Part shown: in pieces, positions 15,956-25,749 of the stretch
Layout of the letters: every line of letters begins with the position of its first letter
Numbering within the stretch: the stretch's first letter is position 1
Source: Brachyspira pilosicoli P43/6/78
GTDB taxonomy: Bacteria; Spirochaetota; Brachyspiria; Brachyspirales; Brachyspiraceae
Direction of reading: 5' to 3'
Length of the DNA: 64,000 bases
NCBI RefSeq assembly: GCF_000325665.1
Contig: NC_019908.1
Location: 2,232,001-2,296,000 of the forward strand
Position numbers and translations under genes: made by a program
The notes under the pieces: generated by a model
What the model was told of the DNA's origin: nothing
Seen by the model: only the letters and a program-made list of their open reading frames with translations
Databases searched by the model: none

Positions 15956-18343
15956 ATGAAATACGAAATTTTAGCTCAAAATGCCCGCTTTTTTACAATA
16001 TCAGCGGCAATTCTAACCTTAGCTTTTGCATTCTATTTCTACAAATGGATGCGTAAGCAAGATGAAGGTACAGACAAAATGAAAGAAATTGCTTCACATG
16101 TTCGCTCTGGTGCTATAGCTTATCTTAAACAACAATATAGAGTTATAGCTTTCTTCTTTGCTGGAGCTTTCATTATTTTTGCTATTCTTTCTTATGCTTT
16201 AAAAGTACAAAATCCTTTCATTCCTATAGGTTTCTTAACAGGAGGTTTCTTCTCAACACTTTCTGGATTCTTAGGTATGAAAACTGCTACTTATGCATCA
16301 GCAAGAACTGCTAATGCAGCTAGCAAATCACTAAACCAAGGTTTAACTATAGCTTTCCGTTCTGGTGCTGTTATGGGTCTTACCGTTGTTGGTTTAGCTT
16401 TATTTGATATATCTATGTGGTTTATAATACTTAATGCTTGGCTTGATAATAGTTGGTTTAATACTGACTTCTTAGCTTTAGGTAATATTGCTCGTGATTC
16501 TTCAGAGTTTATTTCTGCTAAGATGCACTTTGTTACTACTACAATGCTTAGCTTTGGTGTAGGTGCTTCTTTCCAAGCTTTATTTGCTCGTGTTGGTGGC
16601 GGTATATTTACAAAAGCTGCTGACGTTGGTGCTGACTTGGTAGGTAAAGTTGAAGCTGGAATACCAGAAGATGACCCTAGAAACCCTGCTGTTATAGCTG
16701 ATAACGTTGGTGATAACGTTGGTGACGTTGCTGGTATGGGTGCTGACCTATATGAATCTTATGCAGGTTCTATACTTGCTGCTATGAGTTTAGGTTCTGC
16801 TGCTTTTGGTTATATTAATCCTGATATTAGCCCTATATATGCTGTATCTCTTCCTATGATACTTGCTGCAATTGGTACTCTTTCTTCTATAATAGGTGTA
16901 TTCTTCGTTAAAACTAAAGAAGGTGCTACTATGGGAGAATTGTTAAAATCTTTAAGAGTTGGTGTTTATGTAAGCAGTGCTATAATAATAGTTGTTGCTT
17001 TTATATTAGTAAAAATGCTTCTTCCAAACAATTTGGGATTATTTGTTTCTATAATTGTAGGACTTATAGCTGGTAACGTAGTTGGTTTCTTTACAGAATA
17101 CTATACTGCTGCTGAATATAAACCTACTCAATGGGTTGCTGAACAATCTAAAACTGGTCCTGCTACTGTTATCATCGGCGGACTTGCTGTTGGTATGCAA
17201 TCTACTTTAATACCTGTTGTTACAGTAGTTGTTTCTATTATATTAGCATTTGGTTTTGCAGGCGGTTTTGGTGCTGGTGCTTCTGCATTCTCTCAAGGTT
17301 TATATGGTATTGCTTTAGCTTCTGTTGGTATGTTATCTACTTTAGGTATTACATTAGCTACAGATGCTTATGGTCCTATAGCTGACAATGCTGGCGGTAA
17401 TGCTGAGATGTCTGGTCTTCCTGAGAGTGTTAGAGAGAGAACTGATGCTTTAGACTCTTTAGGTAATACTACTGCTGCTACTGGTAAAGGTTTTGCTATT
17501 TGTTCTGCTGCTTTAACTGCTATGGCTTTAATTGCTGCTTATATAGAAGAGATTAAAGTTTCTTTAGGCAGAATGATTAATTCTGGTAATTTGACTTCTA
17601 TTAATATAGGTACTATAGAATATACTGCTAATACACCTGCAGAATTATATCAGAAAATAGTTTACAGCTTACATATGAATGAGTTTATGAATGCTTTCAA
17701 TATTCACTTGATGAACCCTAAAGTATTAGTTGGTATATTTATCGGTGCTATGTTAGTATTCTTCTTCTGTGCTTTAACTATGAAAGCTGTTGGACGTGCT
17801 GCTGCTGGAGTTGTTGAGGAAGTTAGAAGACAATTTAGAGAGATTAAAGGTTTATTAGCTGGAGAGGCTGGAGTAAAAGCTGATTACGAAAAAGCTGTTG
17901 AAATCTGTACTAAATCTGCTCAAAAAGAGATGATTGTTCCTTCTGTACTTGCTATAGTTGTTCCTGTTGTTGTTGGCTTTATATTTGGTGTACCTGCTGT
18001 TATAGGTATGTTAGTTGGCGGTTTAACTTCTGGTTTTGCTATGGCTGTTATGATGTCTAATGCAGGTGGTGCTTGGGACAATGCTAAAAAATATATTGAA
18101 GCTGGTAATTTAGGCGGTAAAAAGATACTTGATGAAAATGGCAACAAAATCACTAACCCTAATCATGCTGCTGCTGTTATAGGTGATACTGTTGGTGACC
18201 CATTCAAAGATACTTCTGGACCAAGCTTAAACATTCTTATTAAACTTATGAGCTTAATAAGTGTTGTATTTGCTGGTGCTGTTGTTGCTTTCTCACCAAA
18301 AATTCAAGCTTTACTTGGAATAGCTGACCAAATTATTAAGTAA
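15956..18343 (+). CDS. hppA: membrane-bound, K+-dependent-type ion-translocating pyrophosphatase
   Basis: The 795-residue protein has about 16 membrane helices. It couples PPi hydrolysis to H+ and/or Na+ export. The pyrophosphate-binding loops are clear: [20 protein letters not shown] around residues 240-260, a [16 protein letters not shown] segment, and near the end [17 protein letters not shown]. The segment [13 protein letters not shown] has Ala rather than Lys at the diagnostic position, the mark of K+-dependent family members. Ion choice (H+ or Na+) cannot be read with confidence. A rho-independent terminator follows. In an anaerobe this enzyme recycles biosynthetic PPi energy. Confidence 0.94.
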   Translation: MKYEILAQNARFFTISAAILTLAFAFYFYKWMRKQDEGTDKMKEIASHVRSGAIAYLKQQYRVIAFFFAGAFIIFAILSYALKVQNPFIPIGFLTGGFFSTLSGFLGMKTATYASARTANAASKSLNQGLTIAFRSGAVMGLTVVGLALFDISMWFIILNAWLDNSWFNTDFLALGNIARDSSEFISAKMHFVTTTMLSFGVGASFQALFARVGGGIFTKAADVGADLVGKVEAGIPEDDPRNPAVIADNVGDNVGDVAGMGADLYESYAGSILAAMSLGSAAFGYINPDISPIYAVSLPMILAAIGTLSSIIGVFFVKTKEGATMGELLKSLRVGVYVSSAIIIVVAFILVKMLLPNNLGLFVSIIVGLIAGNVVGFFTEYYTAAEYKPTQWVAEQSKTGPATVIIGGLAVGMQSTLIPVVTVVVSIILAFGFAGGFGAGASAFSQGLYGIALASVGMLSTLGITLATDAYGPIADNAGGNAEMSGLPESVRERTDALDSLGNTTAATGKGFAICSAALTAMALIAAYIEEIKVSLGRMINSGNLTSINIGTIEYTANTPAELYQKIVYSLHMNEFMNAFNIHLMNPKVLVGIFIGAMLVFFFCALTMKAVGRAAAGVVEEVRRQFREIKGLLAGEAGVKADYEKAVEICTKSAQKEMIVPSVLAIVVPVVVGFIFGVPAVIGMLVGGLTSGFAMAVMMSNAGGAWDNAKKYIEAGNLGGKKILDENGNKITNPNHAAAVIGDTVGDPFKDTSGPSLNILIKLMSLISVVFAGAVVAFSPKIQALLGIADQIIK

Positions 18344-18365
18344 TAAATTTTATTAAATATATTAT

Positions 18366-18402
18366 AAGCTGTCTGACTTTAATTAGTTAGGCAGCTTTTT
18401 TT
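18366..18402 (+). terminator. rho-independent terminator of hppA
   Basis: The stem GCTGTCTGAC (18368-18377) pairs with GTTAGGCAGC (18386-18395) using two G-U pairs. The loop is TTTAATTA, and a run of Ts follows. Confidence 0.8.
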
Positions 18403-18565
18403 ATTTAACTATGAACTATAATTCTTTTTATTATAGAATAATTGTAAAATAATGGTAATTTTATATTTATTTATAATACTAATCATACTTAATATTATTA
18501 ATTTTAGGTATTTACGATATCATTTTGGTTTTGTTATTTTTAATATAAAGTTTTTTGGATTTATT

Positions 18566-19330
18566 ATGAAGTTTGTAAAATATTTTTTATTGATAAACAT
18601 TTTTATTATAACTATTACATACAGTGCATTTGCCAGTTTAGAGATAAATTTTCAAGGACATTATGGAATTGCTTTTCCATTTAATTCTATAAAAGTAAAT
18701 GATAATTATAAAAACACTATTTATGACAGCGTTGATGGTACTTTAGGTTTTGAAGGAACTTTGTTTTTCCAAATAGGAAATTACTTTAAATTATTTGAAG
18801 ATGATTATACAAGAATTATTAAAGGTGTGAGTTTATTTGGAGATATTGGTTTTAGTATTAATGCTTTGATGTCTGATTATAAAGAGAATAATAATAAATA
18901 TACAGAGGTACTTGGATTTTATTCTATGCTGGTTGGGGCAACTGTTAAATTAAATTTCAGTAAAATGTCTATAGGATTAGGTACAGGAATAATAGCTCCT
19001 TTATATGCTATGGTTGCTTCAAGTAAATATGGCGGGGTTATGTCAGCACCTGATGATTTAGATAATTGGAATGTTAATGATATGAGAAATCTATTTAAAG
19101 CTCCAATAATGCCTTATATAAAACTCACTATTGAAGGATTTTTGTATTTAGTTTCTAATTTTGCTGTTACTCTTGGAGGCTATATGATGTATAATTTTGG
19201 TATGCAGTACAAAACAGATGTTGTTAATAATAATTTAGGCGGCAATATATATAATCAATATAATTTCTCTGATTTTTCTATTGGTTTAATTTTAGGTATA
19301 TCTTTTGGAAGAAGCGACGGATATAATTAA
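18566..19330 (+). CDS. predicted outer-membrane beta-barrel protein, unknown function
   Basis: The frame is open from 18452, but the ATG at 18566 gives a clean signal peptide (MKFVKYFLLINIFIITITYS, likely cut near SAFA) and is preferred. The mature ~230 residues alternate short amphipathic strands with glycines: FQGHYGIAFPF, GFEGTLFFQIG, GVSLFGDIGFSI, MLVGATVKLNF, GLGTGI. The end FSIGLILGISFGRSDGY resembles the closing strand of small barrels. It is similar in style to Brachyspira outer-membrane/adhesin-like proteins, but no family was recognised. It has an isolated position between hppA and a SorC regulator. Confidence 0.6.
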   Translation: MKFVKYFLLINIFIITITYSAFASLEINFQGHYGIAFPFNSIKVNDNYKNTIYDSVDGTLGFEGTLFFQIGNYFKLFEDDYTRIIKGVSLFGDIGFSINALMSDYKENNNKYTEVLGFYSMLVGATVKLNFSKMSIGLGTGIIAPLYAMVASSKYGGVMSAPDDLDNWNVNDMRNLFKAPIMPYIKLTIEGFLYLVSNFAVTLGGYMMYNFGMQYKTDVVNNNLGGNIYNQYNFSDFSIGLILGISFGRSDGYN

Positions 19331-19342
19331 AAAGCTATAATT

Positions 19343-19370
19343 TTGACAAATTAATTTTTTTCTGTATAAT
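19343..19370 (+). promoter_or_regulatory. sigma-70 promoter of the SorC-type regulator
   Basis: TTGACA at 19343-19348 and TATAAT at 19365-19370 are separated by 16 bp, with TG before the -10 box. The start codon is 29 bp downstream. Confidence 0.65.
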
Positions 19371-19399
19371 AAATTTAAAAATTAATTTGGATAAAATAA

Positions 19400-20332
19400 A
19401 TGAATATTTTTGATGATCTAAGTCTTTTATATAAAGTTGCTAAATATTATTATATAGAAGATTATTCTCAAGGTGATATTGCTAAATTACTTAATATATC
19501 AAGACCTCAAATATCAAGGATTTTAAAAAGAGCTAGAGAGCTAGAGATAGTAAAAATAGAAATATCAATGCCTAACAATTTAAAAGATGATGAGACAGAA
19601 GAAAAAATAAAACAACATTTAGGTCTTAAAGATGTATTAATAGTAGATGATTCTAATGATAATAAACTTTTATATGTAAAATCATCAGAATATTTATCAA
19701 GTATAATAGGAAAAAATAAAAAAATAGGTATAGGTTGGAATGAAACTTTATATAATATTTCAATAGAATTAAAATATAATGATTCTGATAAAGAAAAAAT
19801 ATTCTATCCTCTTGTTGGAAATTTAGGTAATAATAACAACCCTTATTTGCAAATAAATAATATAGTTGATAGATTTGCAGAGAAGTTTAATTCAAGAGCT
19901 TATTTTAATAATTATCCAGCAATAACAGAAAAAAAATATCTTAATAATAATGATATGGAAAAATTAGAAGAGTTTAAAAAATTTTGGACTGATTTAGATG
20001 TTGCTGTAATAGGTTTAAGCAGCAAACATGAATCTTATAACTCGTATATAAAAGATATCCCAAAAGTAGATAAGCTTAATATTGATAATATTGAAGGAAT
20101 GGTACTTGGAAGTTTTTTTATGAATGATGGTAAAACTTTTAAGTATCCTGATAAGTATTATATTAATTGTATAATGCTTTCTGAACTTAAAAAAATAAAA
20201 AATATAGTTTGCGTAGTAACTGGAAATCAGAAAATAGATATAATAAAATTTGCAGCTATTAATAAATATTTTAATATTTTAATTACAGATAAAACAACTG
20301 CTGATTATATAGTATCTTCTTTTAAGATTTAA
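19400..20332 (+). CDS. SorC/DeoR-type sugar-binding transcriptional regulator
   Basis: The 310-residue regulator has an N-terminal helix-turn-helix at about residues 22-53 (YSQGDIAKLLNISRPQISRI, then LKRARELEIVKI). A SorC-type effector domain follows, homologous to sugar-phosphate isomerases, with KIGIGWNETLYNIS at about 110. Such proteins respond to phosphorylated sugars. It lies 370 bp upstream of the sulfatase genes in the same direction, so control of sulfated-glycan use is plausible but unproven. Confidence 0.8.
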   Translation: MNIFDDLSLLYKVAKYYYIEDYSQGDIAKLLNISRPQISRILKRARELEIVKIEISMPNNLKDDETEEKIKQHLGLKDVLIVDDSNDNKLLYVKSSEYLSSIIGKNKKIGIGWNETLYNISIELKYNDSDKEKIFYPLVGNLGNNNNPYLQINNIVDRFAEKFNSRAYFNNYPAITEKKYLNNNDMEKLEEFKKFWTDLDVAVIGLSSKHESYNSYIKDIPKVDKLNIDNIEGMVLGSFFMNDGKTFKYPDKYYINCIMLSELKKIKNIVCVVTGNQKIDIIKFAAINKYFNILITDKTTADYIVSSFKI

Positions 20333-20702
20333 TTTTTATCAATATTTCTTTTTTACTTTATTTTTAAATCCTACTCTAGATATTTATTGATTTATTTAAA
20401 ATTATTTTATTTTTTGTATATTTTTTAAATTTTATCAACGCCTAGCATAATTTTTATAAGATTTACTATATTATTACCGCACGCAGAGTATAACTATTTT
20501 TTATAGGTTAATTACTAATAGTATTATTGTTTATATAATAGAATTTTGTTTTTCGTGCGTATATAATTTTTATCTTTTTTGAGAATTTTTTCTGAAAAAT
20601 ATTTCAAAAATTTGTTGACAATAAATTATCATATTATATAATTATAGAAAATTTGTTCAGAACATTAGTTCTTAATATTTACAATGGAGTTTATTAATAT
20701 TT
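20333..20702 (+). promoter_or_regulatory. long leader of the sulfatase locus with consensus promoter
   Basis: No gene was found in these 370 bp. A full-consensus promoter lies at 20615-20642 (TTGACA, 16 bp, TATAAT). Further upstream are AT-rich stretches and a GC-richer pair, CCGCACGCA near 20480 and CGTGCG near 20555. Their CGCACG/CGTGCG cores are complementary and could form a long-range hairpin or an operator for the adjacent SorC-type regulator. The start codon of the first sulfatase is 60 bp after the -10 box. Confidence 0.55.
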
Positions 20703-22982
20703 ATGAATAAAGAGAATATTGTTTCTAAATCATTATTATTTACAGGTGCATTAAGTTCATCAATGATAAGTGTAAGCTGTAATAATAATGCGGTAGCTGA
20801 TAACAGTGTAGTTTTAGCTAATAATAATATAGAAAAGCCCAATATTGTTTATATAGTTATAGATGATATGGGATTTTCAGACTTAGGCTGTTATGGTTCA
20901 GAGATAAGTACACCTAATATAGATAGGCTAGCAGAAAATGGACTTCGCTATAATAATTTTTGTGTTACTCCTTTAAGTTCACCAACAAGAGCAGCACTTT
21001 TAAGCGGAAGAAATTCTCATTCAGTAGGTATGGGAAGACTTGCTAATTATACTTTAGATGCTCCTCATTCTACAGCACAAATAACAAATACAGCAGCTTT
21101 AACACCAAGACTACTTAAAGATAATAATTATAATACTTATGCAGTAGGTAAATGGCATGTGGCTCCTTTATGGGAAACCAGCAGTATAGGACCTTATAAT
21201 AATTGGCCTTTAGGAAGAGGATTCGATAAGTTTTATGGATTTATGGACGGAGAAACTGATCAATTTAATCCTGAACTTGTTGATGGAAATACTCATGTTG
21301 ATACTGTATATGATGATAATTATCATTTAACAGAAGATATTACAGACAGAGCTATTTATTATATTAAAAGCCATAAATCAATATCAAAAGAAAAACCTTT
21401 CATGCTTTACTATGCAACAGGAGCAGCACATTCACCTCATCAGGTACCGGAAGAATATGTGAAGAAGTATGAGAATGTTTATAATGTTGGCTGGGATAAA
21501 ATAAGAGAGGAAAGATTAAAAAAACAAAAAGAATTAGGCATAGTACCAATGGATGCAGAACTCTCTCCATTAAATGAAAATGTTAAGCCTTGGAATGAAC
21601 TTGATGAAGATACAAAAAGATTATTTATAGAATACGAAAAACATTATGCAGCTTTCATAGAGCATACTGATGCACAAATAGGAAGACTAATAAAAGCATT
21701 AGAAGATATGGGAGAGCTTGATAATACTGTAATATTCTTAATAGCTGATAATGGTCCTTCTCCTTCTGGAAAAGCTACAGGAACTTTAAATACTGTTAAT
21801 ATAAAAAATGGTATTATGTCAGATATAGAAAAAGATGTTAAGAGAATAAATGAATTTTCTAAATTAGCACCTAATTATCCTCAAGGCTGGGCACAGGTTT
21901 CTGCTACTCCTTTTAGATATTATAAAGAAAGTGCAAATTATTTAGGAGGAATAAGAGTGCCTTTAATAATACATTATCCTAAAGGCATTGATAAATCACA
22001 GAATGGAAGCATAAGAACACAATTTAGTTTTGTTACAGATATAGCAAAAACTGTATTGGATATTACAGGCATAAAAGAACCTAAAACAGTTGATGGTATA
22101 GAACAAATGCCTTTACATGGATATAGTTTAGTTCCTACTTTCAATGATGCAAATGCTGATACTAAAAGAACCACTCAGTATTTTGAGCTTTACGGTAATA
22201 GAGGTTTATATGATAATGGATACTTCTTATCAGTTTCTCATAAAAAGGGTGATAGTTTTGATAATGATAATTTTGCTCTTTATGATTTAAATACTGATTT
22301 CTCTCAGCTTAAAGATATTTCAAAAGAGAATGAAAGCAAATTAAAAGAGATGAAAAACTTATGGGATAAAGAGGCAGAAAAATATGGAGTTAATCCTCTT
22401 GATGACAGAGTGCATGTTGAACTAATAGCTAAGCAATTAAGTGCGAATATAGAAAAGAAAAACTCTTTAACATTATACCCAAATACATCAAGTATAAATG
22501 TTAATATATCGGCTATACCTACAGCATTGAACCGTTCTTATGATATAACAGCATATTTAAATAGAAAATCTACCGCAGAGGAAGGCGTATTATTGGCATT
22601 CGGTAATCATTATGGCGGATATTCATTATATATAATAAATAATAAATTAAATTATGAATATATATACGATGACACAAAATATCATATAGAAGTAAATGAG
22701 CCTTTGCCTTTAGGTGAGTTAGTTATAAAAGTGAAATACAGTAAAACAGGTAAAGATTCAGGAGAAGCCTCATTATTAGTAAATGATAAAGAAGTCGGAA
22801 AACTTGCATTACCTAAAGTATATCCAATGACAGCAAATACAACAGACGGAATGTCAGCAGGAAGAGATTTACAAGGCAATGTAAGCGAAAGATATGAAGG
22901 CAGAGGACATTTTGAATACAGCGGAGATTTAGAGAAAGTAACAGTTGAAGGACATAATGATTATAACAAAATAGCTATGTGA
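20703..22982 (+). CDS. Ser-type sulfatase, lipoprotein, with C-terminal lectin-like domain
   Basis: The 759-residue sulfatase has a signal peptide ending in a relaxed lipobox SVSC (Cys at about 26). The alkaline-phosphatase fold begins with metal-site Asp residues in YIVIDDMGFSDLGCYG (about 50-65). The formylglycine site is SSPTR (S92), followed by LLSGR, so it needs an anaerobic Ser-type maturase. Later marks are GKWHVAPLW and IADNGPSPSG. The last ~180 residues (from about 585) form a beta-rich, probably LamG-like module. Likely role: export-coupled removal of sulfate from host glycans such as mucin. It heads the sulfatase series and differs clearly from the next two copies. Confidence 0.85.
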   Translation: MNKENIVSKSLLFTGALSSSMISVSCNNNAVADNSVVLANNNIEKPNIVYIVIDDMGFSDLGCYGSEISTPNIDRLAENGLRYNNFCVTPLSSPTRAALLSGRNSHSVGMGRLANYTLDAPHSTAQITNTAALTPRLLKDNNYNTYAVGKWHVAPLWETSSIGPYNNWPLGRGFDKFYGFMDGETDQFNPELVDGNTHVDTVYDDNYHLTEDITDRAIYYIKSHKSISKEKPFMLYYATGAAHSPHQVPEEYVKKYENVYNVGWDKIREERLKKQKELGIVPMDAELSPLNENVKPWNELDEDTKRLFIEYEKHYAAFIEHTDAQIGRLIKALEDMGELDNTVIFLIADNGPSPSGKATGTLNTVNIKNGIMSDIEKDVKRINEFSKLAPNYPQGWAQVSATPFRYYKESANYLGGIRVPLIIHYPKGIDKSQNGSIRTQFSFVTDIAKTVLDITGIKEPKTVDGIEQMPLHGYSLVPTFNDANADTKRTTQYFELYGNRGLYDNGYFLSVSHKKGDSFDNDNFALYDLNTDFSQLKDISKENESKLKEMKNLWDKEAEKYGVNPLDDRVHVELIAKQLSANIEKKNSLTLYPNTSSINVNISAIPTALNRSYDITAYLNRKSTAEEGVLLAFGNHYGGYSLYIINNKLNYEYIYDDTKYHIEVNEPLPLGELVIKVKYSKTGKDSGEASLLVNDKEVGKLALPKVYPMTANTTDGMSAGRDLQGNVSERYEGRGHFEYSGDLEKVTVEGHNDYNKIAM

Positions 22983-23029
22983 TAAATTAAGAATTTAGAG
23001 GAGATTTTATATTTATATTGAAATGATTT

Positions 23030-23310
23030 TAGTTTGCCCAAACACCATTTTAAATTTAGGTATTTGTGTGGACTAGACCCACAGCTCTGCGTGCTTAGGC
23101 AAGATCCATTTTTTTGCGACCGTAGGGAGTGCCTGTGGTATTAACACATATGAAGCCAGCTTTTCGGCGAATGGCTATATTTTATCTTAAATTTAATAAA
23201 GTATCTTACATATAAGATAATTTTAGTATTATTTCGTACTAATTTTATATTTGCACTTTTTGCGGCGGGAAAAAGTTGACTAAAAAATGACAAACTTAAA
23301 AATTTTCAGT
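23030..23310 (-). repeat. intergenic mosaic repeat, diverged copy B
   Basis: The 369-bp gap between the first and second sulfatase holds a GC-richer stretch without a gene. CGGGAAAAAGTTGA at 23276-23289 equals 14706-14719 of copy A, and TTTGCACTTTTTGC just before it corresponds to the adjacent block of copies A and C. The remainder (GCGACCGTAGGGAGTGCC and AAGCCAGCTTTTCGGCGAATGG regions) has the style of the family but was not seen elsewhere in the window. GGAGA and an ATG for the next gene follow. Confidence 0.5.
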
Positions 23311-23351
23311 ATATATAAAAAATACGAATTGCAAGGAGAATAAAATAGTAT

Positions 23352-25721
23352 ATGAGAAAAAATAATAATTTAACTAAAGGTTTTTGTATAGGTTCATCTG
23401 TACTCATGGCTGCATCTGCAGTGTCATGCTCAAGTGAAACTAAATCAGAAAAGCCTAATATTGTTTATATAGTATTAGATGATATGGGATTCGGTGATTT
23501 GGGTTGTTATGGTTCAAGCATATCCACACCAAATATTGATGCTTTAGCTAATAATGGTATAAGGTATGTTAATTATTTTACTTCTCCTTTAAGTTCTCCA
23601 AGCAGAGCATCACTTCTTACAGGGTGCGAAGCTAATAAGGTTGGAATGGGAGCGGTAAGTCAGGTTGATTTCGGAGATTTAGCACCTAATATGTCAGGAA
23701 GAATAAAGCCCGAACATGCTCCTATAACTCATACTTTAAAAGCAAATGGATATAATACTTATGCTATAGGTAAATGGCATTTAGGTCCTTATGATGAGTT
23801 TACACCAGACGGAGATAAATATCATTGGCCTTCAGGAAAGGGGTTCGATAAGAATTATAATTTTATAGCAGGACAGGCTAATCAATTTCAGCCGGGCGGT
23901 ATTATAGAAGGTGATGAGTTTATAGTTCCTGATACTTCAGACCCTAATTATCATTTGAGTAGAGATATAGTTGATAGAACATTAAAATATATTGATGAAT
24001 CTAAAAATAAACCTTTCTTTGCTTATGTGGCATTCGGAGCTATGCATGGACCTTTCAATGTTGCTAAAAAATATATAGATAAATATAAAGGCAAATTTGA
24101 TCATGGTTGGGACGTTGAAAGAGAAAAAATATTTGAAAGACAAAAAGAATTGGGAATAATGCCAGCTGATGCAGTATTATCAGAAAGAAATGATGAAGTA
24201 CCTGCTTGGGATAGTTTAACAGAAAAAGAAAAAGCGGTTGCTGCAAGACATATGGAAACTTATGCTGGATTCTTAGAGCATACTGATGAACAGATAGGAC
24301 GCTTAATTTCAGAAATGAAAAAACGCGGAGTTTATGATAATACTATATTTATAATTGTTTCAGATAATGGAGCTAATTATAATGGTGGAAGAAATGGAAG
24401 TATAATGAATCATGCCAATGAAAATTTATATGTTCATGATTTAGATACGCAATATAGTTTATTAGATGAATTCGGAAGTGCTTTATATGGAACAGAATAT
24501 AATAAAGGCTGGGCTAATGTTTCAAATACACCATTAAGATATTTTAAAACAAAAACACATTACGGCGGAGTTAAAACTTTCTGTATAGCTTCTTGGGCTA
24601 ATGGCATAGCTGATAAAGGCAGGATTTCAAAAGATATGATAGCTGTATTTGATATAACTCCTACTATGCTTGATATTATAGGAGCAGAACCTTTAAGTCA
24701 AGTTAACGGAGTGAAGCAGGAAAATATGCAGGGTATATCATTCAAAGAAAGTTTTGAAAGTTCTAATCCTATGACTAATCCTAGAAAAGAAATAGCTTTG
24801 CTTATGATGCTTGATAGAACTTATGCAGATGGAAGCGGATACATTATAGTAACTAATCCTAAAACTCAGGAATGGGAATTATATGATATAAATAATGACC
24901 CTACTCAAATGAAAAATTTAGCTTCTTCTATGCCAGATAAAGTAAAAGAAATGGCTTTGAAATATGAAACAGTAAGAAGAGAATTCCATGACTCAGAAAA
25001 TTTACTTATGGATATAGTACATAAAACTAGTCCTGAAACATTAACAAAACGCTACGGACAATTAGCTTCAGATGTACTTACTTCTCTAAAAACTGGTAAG
25101 GCTGTATCAAAAGATGCAGAAGAATATTTAAGACTTTATAAATTCTTTAGTTATACTCCAGAAGGTGCAGGATATACAGGAGTAGGCTCTGTTTGGTATT
25201 ATCCTTCAACATCTAAATTTAGAGCAACAAACTATACATACAAAAAAGAAGACGGGTATTTCTTCTCATTATCAGCAGCAAGAACAGGCCCAGTTTCTCA
25301 TAAGATTAATGTTGATATAGAAGTGCCTAATAATGCTAAAGGTGTTATATATGCCAACGGCGGTTTAGATGGAGGATATGCACTTTATATAAATGATAAT
25401 GGAAACCTTGTATACGAATATAATTATTTAGGTGAAAGACAAAAAGTTATATCACCTGAAATAATGAAAGAGGGTAAATACAATATAGTTATGGATTATA
25501 AGAAAGACAAAGTAAATAGCGGAGTCATTGATATGATTATAGATGGAAATATAGTTGCAAGTTCTCCTGTAAAAATGCTTCCTATAATGATTTCTTATGA
25601 TTATTTCAGTATAGGTGAAGATGTAGGCTCTAAAGTGAGTTTAGATTATAAAGATGATTATGTATTTAATGGCAAGGTAGATGAAGTAAATATAGTACTT
25701 GGAGATGATTTATTAAAATAG
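23352..25721 (+). CDS. Ser-type sulfatase, lipoprotein (paralogue 2)
   Basis: The 789-residue protein has a lipobox-like AVSC with Cys at about 26. Metal-site Asp residues lie in YIVLDDMGFGDLGCYG (about 39-54). The formylglycine site is SSPSR (S81) followed by LLTG. Further marks are IGKWHLGPYDEF and IVSDNGANYNGG. A C-terminal beta-rich module from about 615 contains YANGGLDGGYALYIND, like a LamG/concanavalin fold. It is very similar along its whole length to the next gene, 28 bp downstream, which shows tandem duplication. The substrate is unknown, probably sulfated sugar on mucin. AAGGAG precedes the start. Confidence 0.86.
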   Translation: MRKNNNLTKGFCIGSSVLMAASAVSCSSETKSEKPNIVYIVLDDMGFGDLGCYGSSISTPNIDALANNGIRYVNYFTSPLSSPSRASLLTGCEANKVGMGAVSQVDFGDLAPNMSGRIKPEHAPITHTLKANGYNTYAIGKWHLGPYDEFTPDGDKYHWPSGKGFDKNYNFIAGQANQFQPGGIIEGDEFIVPDTSDPNYHLSRDIVDRTLKYIDESKNKPFFAYVAFGAMHGPFNVAKKYIDKYKGKFDHGWDVEREKIFERQKELGIMPADAVLSERNDEVPAWDSLTEKEKAVAARHMETYAGFLEHTDEQIGRLISEMKKRGVYDNTIFIIVSDNGANYNGGRNGSIMNHANENLYVHDLDTQYSLLDEFGSALYGTEYNKGWANVSNTPLRYFKTKTHYGGVKTFCIASWANGIADKGRISKDMIAVFDITPTMLDIIGAEPLSQVNGVKQENMQGISFKESFESSNPMTNPRKEIALLMMLDRTYADGSGYIIVTNPKTQEWELYDINNDPTQMKNLASSMPDKVKEMALKYETVRREFHDSENLLMDIVHKTSPETLTKRYGQLASDVLTSLKTGKAVSKDAEEYLRLYKFFSYTPEGAGYTGVGSVWYYPSTSKFRATNYTYKKEDGYFFSLSAARTGPVSHKINVDIEVPNNAKGVIYANGGLDGGYALYINDNGNLVYEYNYLGERQKVISPEIMKEGKYNIVMDYKKDKVNSGVIDMIIDGNIVASSPVKMLPIMISYDYFSIGEDVGSKVSLDYKDDYVFNGKVDEVNIVLGDDLLK

Positions 25722-25749
25722 AAATATTTTATAAAAGGAGTATTGATAT

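Noticed and set aside
18452-18565. Longer N-terminus of the predicted outer-membrane protein
   Set aside because: It would place a 38-residue hydrophobic stretch before an ideal signal peptide; the ATG at 18566 is better.
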